DNA of 64,000 nucleotides, from assembly GCA_024707405.1 (NCBI GenBank), contig JANPZU010000002.1, positions 124,001-188,000 of the forward strand. The letters are read 5' to 3'. Made by a program: the position numbers and the translations under genes. Each line of letters begins with the position of its first letter. The stretch's first letter is position 1. The notes under the pieces are model-generated. The model worked only from the letters and a program-made list of their open reading frames with translations, was not told the origin of the DNA and did no database searches. Below are positions 10,691-19,596 of the stretch, in pieces. This DNA is from Luteimonas sp. Its GTDB lineage: Bacteria > Pseudomonadota > Gammaproteobacteria > Xanthomonadales > Xanthomonadaceae.

Positions 10691-11562
10691 GCGTAGGTTC
10701 CTTTCATCGTGGCGACGAACAGATCGGCCAGGCCGGGGGTGCGCGTCTCGCCATAGCCCGACAGCGCGGCCTGGGACACGCCGTCGAACAGCATCACCGT
10801 CTTTCCGAAGGGCAGGGCGCGCTCGTCGATGGGGCCGAGCTGGCGCGCGGCATCGGCCTGGTCGGCGTTGACCAGCACTTCGACGAAGCGTCCGGCCACG
10901 TCTTCCATCGGCGCGTCGAGCGCGATCTTGCCGTCGCGGATGAACATCACGTCGGTGAGGATGTGCTCGACTTCCTCGACCTGGTGCGTGGTGATGATGA
11001 TGGTCTTCTGTTCGTCGAAATAGTCCTCCAGCAGGCGCTGGTAGAACTGCTTGCGGTACAGGATGTCCAGGCCGAGGGTGGGCTCGTCCAGCACCAGCAG
11101 GCGGGCATCGATGGCCATCACCAGCGCGAGGTGCAGTTGCACGATCATGCCCTTGGACATCTCGCGCACGCGCATCCTGGGCTTGAGCTGGGTGCCGGCG
11201 AGGAAGCGCTCGCACTTGGCACGGTCGAAGCGGGGGTGCACGCCTGCGACGAAGTCGATGGCTTCCTTCACCCGGATCCAGCGCGGCAGCACCGCCACGT
11301 CGGCGATGAAGCAGACGTCGTTCATCAGATCGTCGCGCTGGGTGCGGGGGTCGCGGCCCAGCACGCTCAGTTCGCCTTCGAACGGGATCAGCCCCAGCAT
11401 CGCCTTGAGCGCGGTGGTCTTGCCGGCGCCGTTGGGGCCGATCAGGCCGACAATCCGTCCTGCTTCGATGCCGAAGGTGGTGCCGTCGAGCGCCAGCTTG
11501 TTCTTGTAGGCCTTGCGCAGGTTGCGTGCATGCACGACCTGGAGGTGTCCGGCGGCGCTCAT
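10687..11562 (-). CDS. ABC transporter ATP-binding protein
   Basis: The 291-residue nucleotide-binding subunit shows Walker A GPNGAGKTTALK, Walker B LLVLDEPTLGLD, the H-loop TTHQVEEVEHI and a degenerate signature segment REMSKGMIVQLHLALVM in place of LSGGQ. The altered signature (M-S-K-G-M) is common in YtrB-like ATPases. A C-terminal region of about 70 residues follows the ATPase core. It starts with ATG at 11562, overlapping the gntR stop by four bases, and overlaps the permease gene downstream in the same way. It should power the adjacent permease. Confidence 0.92.
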   Translation of the reverse strand: MSAAGHLQVVHARNLRKAYKNKLALDGTTFGIEAGRIVGLIGPNGAGKTTALKAMLGLIPFEGELSVLGRDPRTQRDDLMNDVCFIADVAVLPRWIRVKEAIDFVAGVHPRFDRAKCERFLAGTQLKPRMRVREMSKGMIVQLHLALVMAIDARLLVLDEPTLGLDILYRKQFYQRLLEDYFDEQKTIIITTHQVEEVEHILTDVMFIRDGKIALDAPMEDVAGRFVEVLVNADQADAARQLGPIDERALPFGKTVMLFDGVSQAALSGYGETRTPGLADLFVATMKGTYA

Positions 11563-11930
11563 CGGCTGTCTCCGTCGCGTTGCGTGTTCATCAGTTGGTC
11601 GAGCGACAGCCCGAGGCGCTGGATGCGTTCGAGCACCAGCGGCCATTCCTCGTGCAGGAAGCGGTCGCGTTCGTTGACCAGGAGCTTCTTCGATGCTTCT
11701 TCGGTGACGTACATGCCCAGTCCTCTGCGTTTCTCGACGAGCGCTTCGTCGGCCAGTTCCTGATAGGCGCGTGAGACGGTGATCGGGTTGAGCTGGTACT
11801 CGGCGGCGACCTGGCGCACGGAGGGCAACGCGTCGCCCGGTTTGAGTATCCCGTCCAGCATCATCGCGATGACGCGCTCCTTGAGCTGCCGGTAGATCGG
11901 AGCGCCATCGCTCCAGGTGATGTCTGCCAT
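11559..11930 (-). CDS. GntR family transcriptional regulator, YtrA subfamily
   Basis: A short regulator of 123 residues: winged helix with PIYRQLKERVIAMMLDGILK, GDALPSVRQVAAEYQLNPIT and VSRAYQELADEALVEKRRG, then only about 50 residues of helical C-terminal region. That small dimerisation domain and its place directly before ABC genes define the YtrA subfamily. It begins 3 bases after the exported-protein gene and overlaps the ATPase gene by four bases. The operator at 12371-12394, on the promoter of the operon, is the likely site of autorepression; the inducing compound is unknown. Confidence 0.93.
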   Translation of the reverse strand: MADITWSDGAPIYRQLKERVIAMMLDGILKPGDALPSVRQVAAEYQLNPITVSRAYQELADEALVEKRRGLGMYVTEEASKKLLVNERDRFLHEEWPLVLERIQRLGLSLDQLMNTQRDGDSR

Positions 11931-11933
11931 GGC

Positions 11934-12344
11934 TCAGCTCCGGCTGCCGCGTGATCCGCGTGCGAAGGAGAAATAGGGCATCGCGATCATCTCGCGCGAA
12001 TTGCTCGACGCGCGTTTCGCGGCTTGTCGGCGTTCGGCCGTACGCTCCTGCGTCGCCGGGCCGGCTTCGAGCTCGTCGAGCGCGTTGGCCAGTGCGGCCT
12101 CGCCGACGCCGAGCGCGACCAGGCTGGCGCCAAGCGCGATGGCTTCGATCGTTCCCGCGCGGGCGGCGTGGGAATGCTCGGCGGGGGCTGCGGTGTCGTC
12201 CGGGGTGTCTACGACGGCCGGCAGCATCGTGGGGGCGGGCGACTCGGCCTTGGGTAGTGCCGGATCCGCCACGACCAGACCGACGAACAGCATCACGCCG
12301 GTCACCGAGAAAGCCAGTATCGTGTTGTGGAGCTTGCGGTTCAT
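11934..12344 (-). CDS. Hypothetical exported or membrane-anchored protein leading the GntR/ABC operon
   Basis: The 136-residue protein starts with a hydrophobic segment (ILAFSVTGVMLFVGLVVADP) that is either a signal peptide or a single anchor. A Pro/Ala-rich linker and a small hydrophobic helix (AIALGASLVALGVGEAALAN) follow, then a charged, arginine-rich tail. I do not recognise a family. It is the first gene after the operator/promoter and lies 3 bases from gntR, so it is made whenever the transporter is derepressed. A role as a small accessory or sensor subunit is possible but not shown. Confidence 0.7.
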   Translation of the reverse strand: MNRKLHNTILAFSVTGVMLFVGLVVADPALPKAESPAPTMLPAVVDTPDDTAAPAEHSHAARAGTIEAIALGASLVALGVGEAALANALDELEAGPATQERTAERRQAAKRASSNSREMIAMPYFSFARGSRGSRS

Positions 12345-12370
12345 GATGAACGTCCTGCTCGGGGTGGGTA

Positions 12371-12394
12371 GGTGTTGTATTCAACTATAACACC
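12371..12394 (-). promoter_or_regulatory. GntR/YtrA-type operator GGTG-N16-CACC
   Basis: An inverted repeat with half-sites GGTGTT and AACACC, and matching TA pairs further in, spaces GGTG and CACC by exactly 16 bases. That is the motif I recall being reported for a YtrA-type GntR regulator in Xanthomonas. It lies 26 bases upstream of the first gene of the operon and covers the -10 box and probable transcription start, so binding should repress the operon. Confidence 0.75.
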
Positions 12395-12411
12395 AAGACA
12401 CGGACGGTCAA
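12384..12411 (-). promoter_or_regulatory. Sigma-70 promoter of the GntR/ABC operon
   Basis: On the minus strand, -35 TTGACC (12406-12411) and -10 TATAGT (12384-12389) are 16 bases apart. The -10 box lies inside the GntR operator. This is the best promoter for the operon beginning at 12344. Confidence 0.65.
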
Positions 12412-12487
12412 GCGCTTTTCGCGCCGGAAATACCCAACTGAAGTCATGGTTCGGCCCACGTTTCGACTGCAAATCGAAGGAAACATC

Positions 12488-13060
12488 GTGAAATCAGGTG
12501 CTTGCAGATTTTTCCTGTTCTCCGTCCTGATGGCAGTCGCCGGGCATTCGCTGGCGCAGGAGCTGCTCGACCGCGATTACCGTCCCTTGGCCGGGAAGAC
12601 GCCTGTGAACCTGGCCAGTACCTACGGCGGGGACGTGCTGTTGATCGTCAACACGGCCAGCAAGTGCGGTTTGCGTCCTCAGTTCGAGACGCTGGAGGCC
12701 ATGAACGCGAAGTATTCGGGCAGGGGTTTCTCGGTGCTCGGGTTCCCGTCGGGCGATTTCCGCGAGCAGGAATTCGAGGACGAACAGCAGATCCAGGAGT
12801 TCTGCACGCTGACCTATGGCGTGAAATTCCCCATGTTCGAGCGCGTGCACGTCATCGGCGATGGCGCCACGCCGCTGTATCGCGACCTTGCCCGGGCCAC
12901 GGGCGAGGTGCCGCAGTGGAACTTCCACAAGTACCTGGTCGGGCGGGATGGCAAGGTGATCGGCAGTTGGGCCAGCCGCACGTCGCCGGACGATCCGGGC
13001 ATCGTCGCCGCCATCGAGCGTGCGCTCGCCGCGCCGCGACCCGCCCGCGGGGGTGGCTGA
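12488..13060 (+). CDS. Secreted glutathione peroxidase family protein
   Basis: A thiol peroxidase of the glutathione peroxidase family with a signal peptide ending near HSLAQ, so it acts outside the cytoplasm. The GTG at 12488 is chosen because AAGGA lies 7 bases upstream and the signal peptide starts there. The catalytic cysteine is in [15 protein letters not shown] (Cys, not selenocysteine), and [12 protein letters not shown] gives the conserved Trp and Asn. The segment that usually carries the catalytic Gln (FPxNQF) reads FPSGDF here, so that residue is replaced; secreted members often vary at this place. Reduction of peroxides is likely, the electron donor is unknown. Confidence 0.88.
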   Translation: MKSGACRFFLFSVLMAVAGHSLAQELLDRDYRPLAGKTPVNLASTYGGDVLLIVNTASKCGLRPQFETLEAMNAKYSGRGFSVLGFPSGDFREQEFEDEQQIQEFCTLTYGVKFPMFERVHVIGDGATPLYRDLARATGEVPQWNFHKYLVGRDGKVIGSWASRTSPDDPGIVAAIERALAAPRPARGGG

Positions 13061-13155
13061 ACGGGATCGCCGGACGCATTGCCGCGGCCGTTCCGGCCCG
13101 CGACAATAGCCGGCTGGCACCGGATGACATGGTGCCCACCAGGAGTGGAATCCCG

Positions 13156-14100
13156 ATGACATCGTTCGTGCGCGGCATGGCCGTGCTGTTACTGGCTGCG
13201 ATGGGCTGCGCCGCATCCGTCGCATGGGCGCAGGACAAGGCGTCCCTCGAGACGGAACGTGACCGCGCCAGCTATGCGGTGGGCATGGAGATGGGCGACT
13301 CGCTGGCCGCGGTGGGTGCCGACATGGATCTGGCCTCGTTCGAGCGCGCGATGCGCCACGCCTTCGGCGGCGGCGAACCACTGCTGGGCCAGGCCGAAGC
13401 CACCGCGATCGGCTCGGCGCTGATGCAGCGGATTGCCATGCGCGAGGGGCGTCGCGTGCCCGGGCTGGCACCGGGCTCCATGCCGCCGGACGTGGACAAG
13501 GCCAAGGTGGGACTGATGGTGGGTGCGGACATCGCCCGGTCGTTGGTGCTGGTCAAGGACGAGATCGACCTGCCTGTGTTCATGCAGGCCCTGCGGACGC
13601 GGTTGGCGGGCGGTACGCCGTTGCTGCCGCCCGAACAGGCCGATGTGGTCAGGGAGTCGTTCAAGCAGCGCATGCAGGCACGCGAACAGACGCGCGCCGC
13701 CCGCGTAGGCGATGAAAACCGCAAGGCAGGCGCCGAGTTCCTGGCGTCCAATCGTTCCGCCAGGGGCGTCTTCACCACTGGCTCCGGCCTGCAATACCAG
13801 GTGTTGCAGCAGGGTGCCGGGCGCCGGCCGTTGCCGAGCGATACCGTTCGCGTGCAGTACCGCGGCACCTTGCTCGACGGTACCGTGTTCGACAGTTCGT
13901 ACGATCGCGGCACGCCAGCAGAATTCGGCCTGCGCCAGGTCATCGCCGGCTGGACCGAAGGCCTGATGCTGATGCCGGTCGGTGCCAAGTACCGGTTCTG
14001 GATTCCCTCCGAACTTGCCTATGGCGAGCGCGGCAGTCCGCCCAACATTGGCCCGAACTCGACCCTTGTTTTCGATGTCGAACTGATCGACGTCCTCTGA
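13156..14100 (+). CDS. FKBP-type peptidyl-prolyl isomerase with two N-terminal dimerisation-like repeats
   Basis: A periplasmic prolyl isomerase of 314 residues with a signal peptide ending near SVAWAQ. The C-terminal FKBP domain (from about residue 205) shows [36 protein letters not shown] and [16 protein letters not shown]. Before it are two copies of the FKBP-N fold: one near [20 protein letters not shown], the other near [15 protein letters not shown]. Most Mip-like proteins have one copy and about 230-260 residues, so this one carries an extra repeat. The start ATG 13156 has AGGAG 10 bases upstream. It precedes a second FKBP gene by 57 bases and is probably a diverged tandem duplicate. 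Confidence 0.9.
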   Translation: MTSFVRGMAVLLLAAMGCAASVAWAQDKASLETERDRASYAVGMEMGDSLAAVGADMDLASFERAMRHAFGGGEPLLGQAEATAIGSALMQRIAMREGRRVPGLAPGSMPPDVDKAKVGLMVGADIARSLVLVKDEIDLPVFMQALRTRLAGGTPLLPPEQADVVRESFKQRMQAREQTRAARVGDENRKAGAEFLASNRSARGVFTTGSGLQYQVLQQGAGRRPLPSDTVRVQYRGTLLDGTVFDSSYDRGTPAEFGLRQVIAGWTEGLMLMPVGAKYRFWIPSELAYGERGSPPNIGPNSTLVFDVELIDVL

Positions 14101-14157
14101 CCCCTACGCTGCAGGCCATGGCCTGCTCCATCCGGTATCACCCAGGAGTTCCATCCG

Positions 14158-14925
14158 ATGAATGTTTCGTTGCGCATCACCACCGCGGCGCTGGTCGCTT
14201 CCACCCTGGCGCTCGGCGCCTGCAAGCCGCTGGACAAGGACACCGGCAAGCCGGCCGATGGCGAAGGCAAGCCGGCGACTTCGGCGCTGGCCGGCCTCAA
14301 GAACGAGAAGGAGCAGGTCAGCTACGTCATCGGTACCCAGGTCGGCGAGTCGATCGCGCCGGCGAAGGAAGAGATCGACCTTGATGTGCTGTTCAAGGCG
14401 ATCCGCGATGCAGTCGACGGCAAGGAATCCAAGTTGGACGAGGCCCAGGCGATGCAGGTCATGCAGGCCTTCGGCGAGCGCATGCAGGCCCGCCAGATGG
14501 CCGAGTTCGAGGAACTCAAGACCAAGAACGCCAGCGAAGGCGAGGCGTTCCTGGCCGAGAACGGCAAGAAGCCGGGCGTGACCACCACGGCCTCCGGCCT
14601 GCAGTACGAAGTGCTGACCGAAGGTACCGGCCCCAAGCCGAAGCTCACCGACACCATCCGCGTCCATTACAAGGGCACGCTGCTCGACGGCGAAACCTTC
14701 GACAGCTCGATCGATCGCGGCGAGCCGGTGCAGTTCGGCCTGAGCCAGGTGGTGCCCGGCTGGCAGGAAGGCCTGCAGCTGATGCCGGTCGGCAGCAAGT
14801 ACAAGCTGTGGATCCCGGGCAAGCTGGGCTACGGCGAGCAGGGCACGCCCGGTGGCCCGATCGGCCCCAACGCCACCCTGGTGTTCGAAGTCGAACTTCT
14901 CGAAATCGTCAACTCCGCGCAATAA
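14158..14925 (+). CDS. FKBP-type peptidyl-prolyl isomerase lipoprotein, Mip-like
   Basis: The 255-residue protein has the lipobox LGAC near residue 21, so it is probably anchored to the outer membrane. It has one FKBP-N dimerisation domain ([20 protein letters not shown] onward), a long linking helix and a C-terminal FKBP domain with [20 protein letters not shown] and [16 protein letters not shown]. This is the usual build of Mip/FkpA proteins, which catalyse cis-trans proline isomerisation in exported proteins. It follows the longer FKBP gene on the same strand, and ugd begins 20 bases after it, so a shared transcript is possible. Confidence 0.92.
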   Translation: MNVSLRITTAALVASTLALGACKPLDKDTGKPADGEGKPATSALAGLKNEKEQVSYVIGTQVGESIAPAKEEIDLDVLFKAIRDAVDGKESKLDEAQAMQVMQAFGERMQARQMAEFEELKTKNASEGEAFLAENGKKPGVTTTASGLQYEVLTEGTGPKPKLTDTIRVHYKGTLLDGETFDSSIDRGEPVQFGLSQVVPGWQEGLQLMPVGSKYKLWIPGKLGYGEQGTPGGPIGPNATLVFEVELLEIVNSAQ

Positions 14926-14945
14926 ACGATCCCCATGATCGCGAC

Positions 14946-16418
14946 ATGAACGTCGCGATCTTTGGTGTCGGATACGTCGGACTGGTGACCGGGGCCTGCC
15001 TCGCCGAGGTGGGCCACCGGGTCGACTGCATCGATATCGACCAGGCCCGGATCGATGGACTCAATCGTGGGCAGGTGCCGATCCACGAACCAGGGCTGGA
15101 GTCGCTGGTCAAACAGAACCTTGCGTCAACGAGACTGGCGTTCCATGCCGATCCCGCACGGGTGCTTGCGACGGCCGATATCGTGTTCATCGCGGTCGGC
15201 ACGCCATCGGACGAGGACGGCAGCGCCGACCTGACGCATGTGCTGGCGGTAGCGCACACCATCGGCCAATACCTCGAGCGTCCGCTCGTCGTCGTCAACA
15301 AGTCCACCGTGCCGGTCGGCACCGCTGACCGGGTGCGCGAGGCGATCACCGGAACGCTTGCCCGTCGTGGCCTCTCCATCGGCTTCGAGGTTCTTTCGAA
15401 CCCGGAGTTCTTGAAGGAGGGCGCTGCCGTGGAGGACTGCATGCGCCCCGACCGCATCGTGATCGGCGGCGATGATCCGGACGCCATCGAAACCTTGCGC
15501 CGGCTTTACGCGCCTTTCAACCGCAGCCATGATCGCGTGATCACGATGGATGCGCGGTCGTCGGAACTGACCAAGTATGCCGCCAATGCCATGCTGGCGA
15601 CCAAGATCAGTTTCATGAACGAGATCGCCAACATCGCCGAAAAGGTCGGTGCCGATGTCGAGATGGTGCGCAGGGGCATCGGTTCCGATCCGAGGATCGG
15701 CTGGCACTTCATCTATCCCGGGGCCGGGTATGGCGGATCCTGTTTCCCGAAGGACGTGCGGGCTTTGGCGCGGACATCCAAGCTCCACGGCCACTCGGCG
15801 GATCTGCTCGCAGCGGTGGAAGCGGTCAATGATCGCCAGAAGCATCGCCTCCACGGATTGATCGAAGGTCATTTCCAGCCACTCGGTGGCGTGCGCGGCC
15901 GGACATTCGCGCTGTGGGGACTGGCGTTCAAGCCCGATACCGATGACATGCGCGAAGCATCCAGCCGGCCCTTGCTGGAACGCTTGCTGGCGTCCGGCGC
16001 CCGCGTGCGCGCCTACGACCCTGAAGCAGGGCGTGAGGCCCGGCGCCTCTATGGCGGGCGTGAAGGACTGCATCTATGCGCAACTGCGGACGAAGCCCTC
16101 GACGGCGCCGATGCGCTCGTGGTGGTGACGGAGTGGAGGCAGTTCAGGAGTCCCGATTTCCACCGGCTGTCGAGAACGCTGGAGGCTGCGGTCATCTTCG
16201 ATGGCCGCAATGTCTATAATCCGCAGGAAGTCGAGGAAGCCGGCATCGCGTACTACGGAATCGGGCGCGGACGGTCGATCCAGAAGGAATGTGTGCATGA
16301 GCGGCCAACCCGGGCGGGACGAACTGGAACAGCGCCTGGTGGAGCTGGAAACGCGGCTGGCATTTCAGGAACAAGCCCTGTCCGATCTGAACGCGGCCTT
16401 GAGCGAGACGCGGCTTGA
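14946..16418 (+). CDS. ugd: UDP-glucose 6-dehydrogenase, with an extended C-terminus
   Basis: This enzyme oxidises UDP-glucose to UDP-glucuronate with NAD, for surface polysaccharide or lipid A modification. The NAD-binding [44 protein letters not shown] and the catalytic cysteine in [10 protein letters not shown] (near residue 265) are all present. Family members end about 445-450 residues in, soon after the YYGIGRG-like motif. Here the frame runs on for about 40 residues of low-complexity sequence to 16418, through the first 122 bases of slyX in another frame. The extension looks non-native; a missing base near the 3' end would restore a stop at 16298-16300, exactly overlapping the slyX start. 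Confidence 0.92.
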   Translation: MNVAIFGVGYVGLVTGACLAEVGHRVDCIDIDQARIDGLNRGQVPIHEPGLESLVKQNLASTRLAFHADPARVLATADIVFIAVGTPSDEDGSADLTHVLAVAHTIGQYLERPLVVVNKSTVPVGTADRVREAITGTLARRGLSIGFEVLSNPEFLKEGAAVEDCMRPDRIVIGGDDPDAIETLRRLYAPFNRSHDRVITMDARSSELTKYAANAMLATKISFMNEIANIAEKVGADVEMVRRGIGSDPRIGWHFIYPGAGYGGSCFPKDVRALARTSKLHGHSADLLAAVEAVNDRQKHRLHGLIEGHFQPLGGVRGRTFALWGLAFKPDTDDMREASSRPLLERLLASGARVRAYDPEAGREARRLYGGREGLHLCATADEALDGADALVVVTEWRQFRSPDFHRLSRTLEAAVIFDGRNVYNPQEVEEAGIAYYGIGRGRSIQKECVHERPTRAGRTGTAPGGAGNAAGISGTSPVRSERGLERDAA

Positions 16419-16527
16419 GTCGATTGCCAACGCCGGGTTGTTGAAAAGACTGATCGAAGACATCAAGCTGACCCGAGGCGATTTCGGTGGTGATCCGGCA
16501 TCCGAGCCGCCGCCCCCGCACTATTGA
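16297..16527 (+). CDS. slyX: SlyX family protein
   Basis: A 76-residue coiled-coil protein: [20 protein letters not shown] with heptad spacing, then a proline-rich tail ending PPPPHY, the hallmark of SlyX. Its function is not established. The ATG at 16297 has AAGGA 8 bases upstream. Its first half lies inside the extended ugd frame, and DUF2058 begins 15 bases after its stop. Confidence 0.85.
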   Translation: MSGQPGRDELEQRLVELETRLAFQEQALSDLNAALSETRLESIANAGLLKRLIEDIKLTRGDFGGDPASEPPPPHY

Positions 16528-16542
16528 TCGACGGTTGTTGGC

Positions 16543-17121
16543 ATGACTGATTCCTTGCGAGACCAGTTGCTCGGCCTCGGCTTCAAGCCGGCGCCGAAGC
16601 AGAAACCCGCGCAGCCCGGGAAACATCCCCCGAAGGACAAGGGCAAGCCGCGCCATGCCGGGAAGGGCAAGGACGCACGCCCACCACGGACACGCGAGGA
16701 CATCGACCTCGCCAAGGCCTACGCGATCCGTGCGCAGCGCGAGAAGGACGAGCGTATCGAGGCCGAGCGCCGGAAGCAGGAGGAAGCGCGGCAGCGTCGC
16801 GAGGCGCGCGAGAAGCTCACTGCGTTCCTGCAGGGCAAGGCATTGAACGCGGAGGATGCCGAGATTGCCCGCCACTTCGATTACGGCGGCAAGATCAAAC
16901 GCATCTACGTGACCGCCGATCAGTTGCAGGCATTGAACTCAGGCGAACTGGGCGTGGTGCAGCTCAACGGGCGCTACCTGCTGGTGACCGCAGCCGTGCT
17001 TGCCGAAGCGGAGGCCATCTTCGCCCAAGCCGTCGCGTTGAAGATCGACCCCGATGCGCCGCCGCAGGACGATCCCTACACCGACCCGCGCTTCCAGGTG
17101 CCTGACGACCTCGTCTGGTAG
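16543..17121 (+). CDS. DUF2058 family protein (YaiL-like)
   Basis: The 192-residue protein begins with the typical DUF2058 sequence DSLRDQLLGLGFKPAPKQKP. A lysine-rich, disordered stretch follows (about residues 20-55), then a long charged helix (residues 65-95) and a globular C-terminal part with HFDYGGKIKRIYVTADQLQALNSG. E. coli YaiL is described as nucleoprotein- or ribosome-associated; the lysine-rich part fits nucleic-acid binding, but the role is not known. It follows slyX closely. The 246 bases after it, up to the sugar kinase, hold no feature that I can name. Confidence 0.85.
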   Translation: MTDSLRDQLLGLGFKPAPKQKPAQPGKHPPKDKGKPRHAGKGKDARPPRTREDIDLAKAYAIRAQREKDERIEAERRKQEEARQRREAREKLTAFLQGKALNAEDAEIARHFDYGGKIKRIYVTADQLQALNSGELGVVQLNGRYLLVTAAVLAEAEAIFAQAVALKIDPDAPPQDDPYTDPRFQVPDDLVW

Positions 17122-17367
17122 CCATCACACGTCCGTGGCCTGCGCCGCGGATGTGCTCACATGCCTTTTCGTGCGTGGCCCATGGTGGATCGGGTATGTC
17201 TTGCGTGGTTCGGTTCGCCCGATAGGATGTCCACGGGCACGGCGGTTGCAGGTGCGGCCATCGCATGGCGCTGGTTCCGCGTGTGATTCGATCCGCTGCC
17301 GGGGTTGCATGTCGTCCATCCACGGCGTCGTGCAGCACACCGATCCGCATGCCAACGCGAGTGACCG

Positions 17368-18348
17368 ATGGGAAGAATCCTGTGCTTCGGCGAGGCCTTG
17401 ATCGACATGCTGGCATTGCCGCCTACACATGACGGTGCGGCCCGCATGTTCATGCAGAACGCCGGCGGCGCACCGGCCAACGCCGCCGTCGCCGCGGCGC
17501 GACTCGGCGGTGATGTGCATTTCATCGGCATGCTGGGCGAGGACATGTTCGGCGATTTCCTGCTCGACGAGATGCGGGCTGCCGGCGTGGGCACGGAAGG
17601 GATCGTACGCACCGGCGAAGCGAAGACGGCGCTCGCGTTCGTCGCGCTCGATGCGAAAGGCGAGCGCAGTTTCAGTTTCTATCGGCCACCTTCGGCCGAC
17701 CTGCTGTTCCGCGACGGCGACTTCGATGCGCGGATGTTCGTCGATGCAGCGGCCTTGCATGTCTGTTCGAACAGCATGACCGAACCGGAAATCGCCGAAA
17801 CAACGCTTGTCGGCATGCGTCGTGCGCGCGAGGCGGGTGCCATCGTCAGTTTCGACATGAACCTGCGGCCGATGCTGTGGCCGGCCGATGCCGATCCGGC
17901 GCCGTGGTTGTGGCAGGCGCTGGCGCTGGCCGACGTCGTGAAGCTTTCGCGGGAAGAACTCGATTACCTGGTGGAGGCTTCCGGCAGGGATGACGCAACG
18001 GTCGTCGGACGGATCTGGCAGGGAGCGACGCAATTGCTGGTCGTGACCGACGGCGGGAAACCCGTCCAGTGGCGTACACGACAGGCCTCGGGTGCCGTGC
18101 CCGGATTCCGGGTCGAGGTCGTCGATACCACCGGGGCCGGGGATGCCTTCGTCGCGGGCATGCTCCACAGGTTTGCGCAGGCGACGGCGGAAGACCGTTT
18201 GTCCGCGCTTGCCGGCGACGAGGCAGCCATCGTCGAAGCCATGCGCTTCGCGTCCGCCGTGGGCGCGCTCGCGGTGACCCGCCGCGGCGCGTTCGCCGCG
18301 ATGCCCTCGCTCGATGATGTCCATTCCCTGATGCAGGCGCAGCCATGA
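17368..18348 (+). CDS. PfkB family carbohydrate kinase, probable fructokinase
   Basis: A ribokinase-fold sugar kinase of 326 residues. Near the N-terminus are FGEALIDML and the substrate-binding GGAPANAAVAAARLGG (PfkB signature 1); near the C-terminus is VVDTTGAGDAFVAGML (signature 2, with the catalytic Asp). Its stop overlaps the start of the AGE-family gene by four bases. If that gene is a mannose isomerase, the pair would turn mannose into fructose and then fructose 6-phosphate, which is why fructokinase is the preferred reading. No transporter or regulator of sugar use lies next to it. Confidence 0.88.
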   Translation: MGRILCFGEALIDMLALPPTHDGAARMFMQNAGGAPANAAVAAARLGGDVHFIGMLGEDMFGDFLLDEMRAAGVGTEGIVRTGEAKTALAFVALDAKGERSFSFYRPPSADLLFRDGDFDARMFVDAAALHVCSNSMTEPEIAETTLVGMRRAREAGAIVSFDMNLRPMLWPADADPAPWLWQALALADVVKLSREELDYLVEASGRDDATVVGRIWQGATQLLVVTDGGKPVQWRTRQASGAVPGFRVEVVDTTGAGDAFVAGMLHRFAQATAEDRLSALAGDEAAIVEAMRFASAVGALAVTRRGAFAAMPSLDDVHSLMQAQP

Positions 18349-19550
18349 GTCCGATGCCGAAGGATCCCGTTCCCGATTTCCGTTCGCCCGCATTCCTGCG
18401 CCGACACATCGCCGACACGATGGCGTTCTACTGCCCGCATGCGCTGGATCCGCGCGGCGGTTTCTTCCATTACTTCCGCGACGACGGCAGCGTCTACGAC
18501 GCCGCCCATCGACACCTGGTCAGCAGCACGCGCTTCGTGTTCAACCACGCAATGGGGTGGCGGGAATTCGGTGACGCAGCCGATCGCGCCGCGGTCGACC
18601 ATGGTCTTGCCTACCTGCGCGACGTTCACCGCAATCAGGCGACGGGCGGTTATGCCTGGACGCTGCGCGATGGCGTCGTGGAAGACGACATGAACCACTG
18701 CTACGGCGTGGCCTTCGTGCTGCTGGCGTATTCGTGCGGATTGAAAGCGGGCGTGGAGCAGGCACGCGACTGGATGGACGAGACCTGGAACCTGCTGGAG
18801 CAGCGCTTCTGGGAGCCGGCGTTCGGCCTGTACAGGGACGAGGCCGATGCGCAGTGGAATTTCACCGGCTACCGGGGCCAGAACGCCAACATGCACATGT
18901 GCGAGGCGATGCTCGCGGCATTCGAGGCCAGCGGCGAACGTCGTTACCTGGACCGTGCCCTGCTGCTGGCCGACCACATGACCCGGCGGCAAGCCGCGAA
19001 ATCCGATGGCTTAGTCTGGGAGCATTACGACAGCGACTGGAACATCGACTGGGACTACAACCGCGACGACCCGAAGCACCTGTTCCGTCCATGGGGTTTC
19101 CAGCCGGGACACCAGACCGAATGGGCGAAGCTGTTGTTGATCCTCGACAGTCACGTAGACGTCGACTGGCTGGTGCCGACGGCGCGGCACCTGTTCGACA
19201 CGGCTGTAGCACGCGCGTGGGATGCCGCGCGCGGCGGGCTGTACTACGGATTCGCGCCCGATGGCAGTGTCTGCGACGACGACAAGTATTTCTGGGTGCA
19301 GGCCGAATCGCTGGCGGCGGCTGCCTTGCTGGCTGCGCGCACCAGTGATGACATCTATTGGCAGTGGTACGACCGGCTATGGGCTTACTCGTGGGAGCAC
19401 TTCGTCGACCACGAGCACGGTGCCTGGTATCGCATCCTCGATGCAGACAACCGCAAGTACAGCGACGAAAAGAGTCCGGCAGGCAAGACCGACTACCACA
19501 CCATGGGCGCCTGCCACGAAGTGTTGAACGTGGTGCGTACAGCGACCTAG
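18345..19550 (+). CDS. AGE family epimerase/isomerase, likely D-mannose isomerase
   Basis: A 401-residue alpha/alpha-barrel protein of the N-acylglucosamine 2-epimerase family. SSTRFVFNHAMGWREFG, GYRGQNANMHMCEAMLAAFE, WGFQPGHQTEWAKLLL and YHTMGACHEVLNV carry the conserved histidines and aromatic residues of the active site. The set of catalytic histidines and the pairing with a PfkB kinase fit the mannose/fructose isomerase branch rather than sialic-acid metabolism, since no nan genes are near. The substrate is inference. A perfect hairpin follows 9 bases after the stop. Confidence 0.88.
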   Translation: MSPMPKDPVPDFRSPAFLRRHIADTMAFYCPHALDPRGGFFHYFRDDGSVYDAAHRHLVSSTRFVFNHAMGWREFGDAADRAAVDHGLAYLRDVHRNQATGGYAWTLRDGVVEDDMNHCYGVAFVLLAYSCGLKAGVEQARDWMDETWNLLEQRFWEPAFGLYRDEADAQWNFTGYRGQNANMHMCEAMLAAFEASGERRYLDRALLLADHMTRRQAAKSDGLVWEHYDSDWNIDWDYNRDDPKHLFRPWGFQPGHQTEWAKLLLILDSHVDVDWLVPTARHLFDTAVARAWDAARGGLYYGFAPDGSVCDDDKYFWVQAESLAAAALLAARTSDDIYWQWYDRLWAYSWEHFVDHEHGAWYRILDADNRKYSDEKSPAGKTDYHTMGACHEVLNVVRTAT

Positions 19551-19559
19551 CGTGCCGGA

Positions 19560-19588
19560 TGTCGTGCCGGATGTCGTCCGGCACGACA
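19560..19588. terminator. Bidirectional hairpin between convergent genes
   Basis: A perfect 12-bp stem (19560-19571 with 19577-19588) around a 5-base loop fills the 46-base gap between the AGE gene and the amidohydrolase gene that faces it. No T run follows. The left arm sequence is also present once more just upstream (19552-19560), a short direct repeat. Confidence 0.7.
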
Positions 19589-19596
19589 CGCCATCA

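Noticed and set aside
12502..13155. Upstream extension of the longer FKBP frame across the glutathione peroxidase gene
   Set aside because: The extension overlaps a clear gene in another frame, and a signal peptide with a ribosome site begins at 13156.
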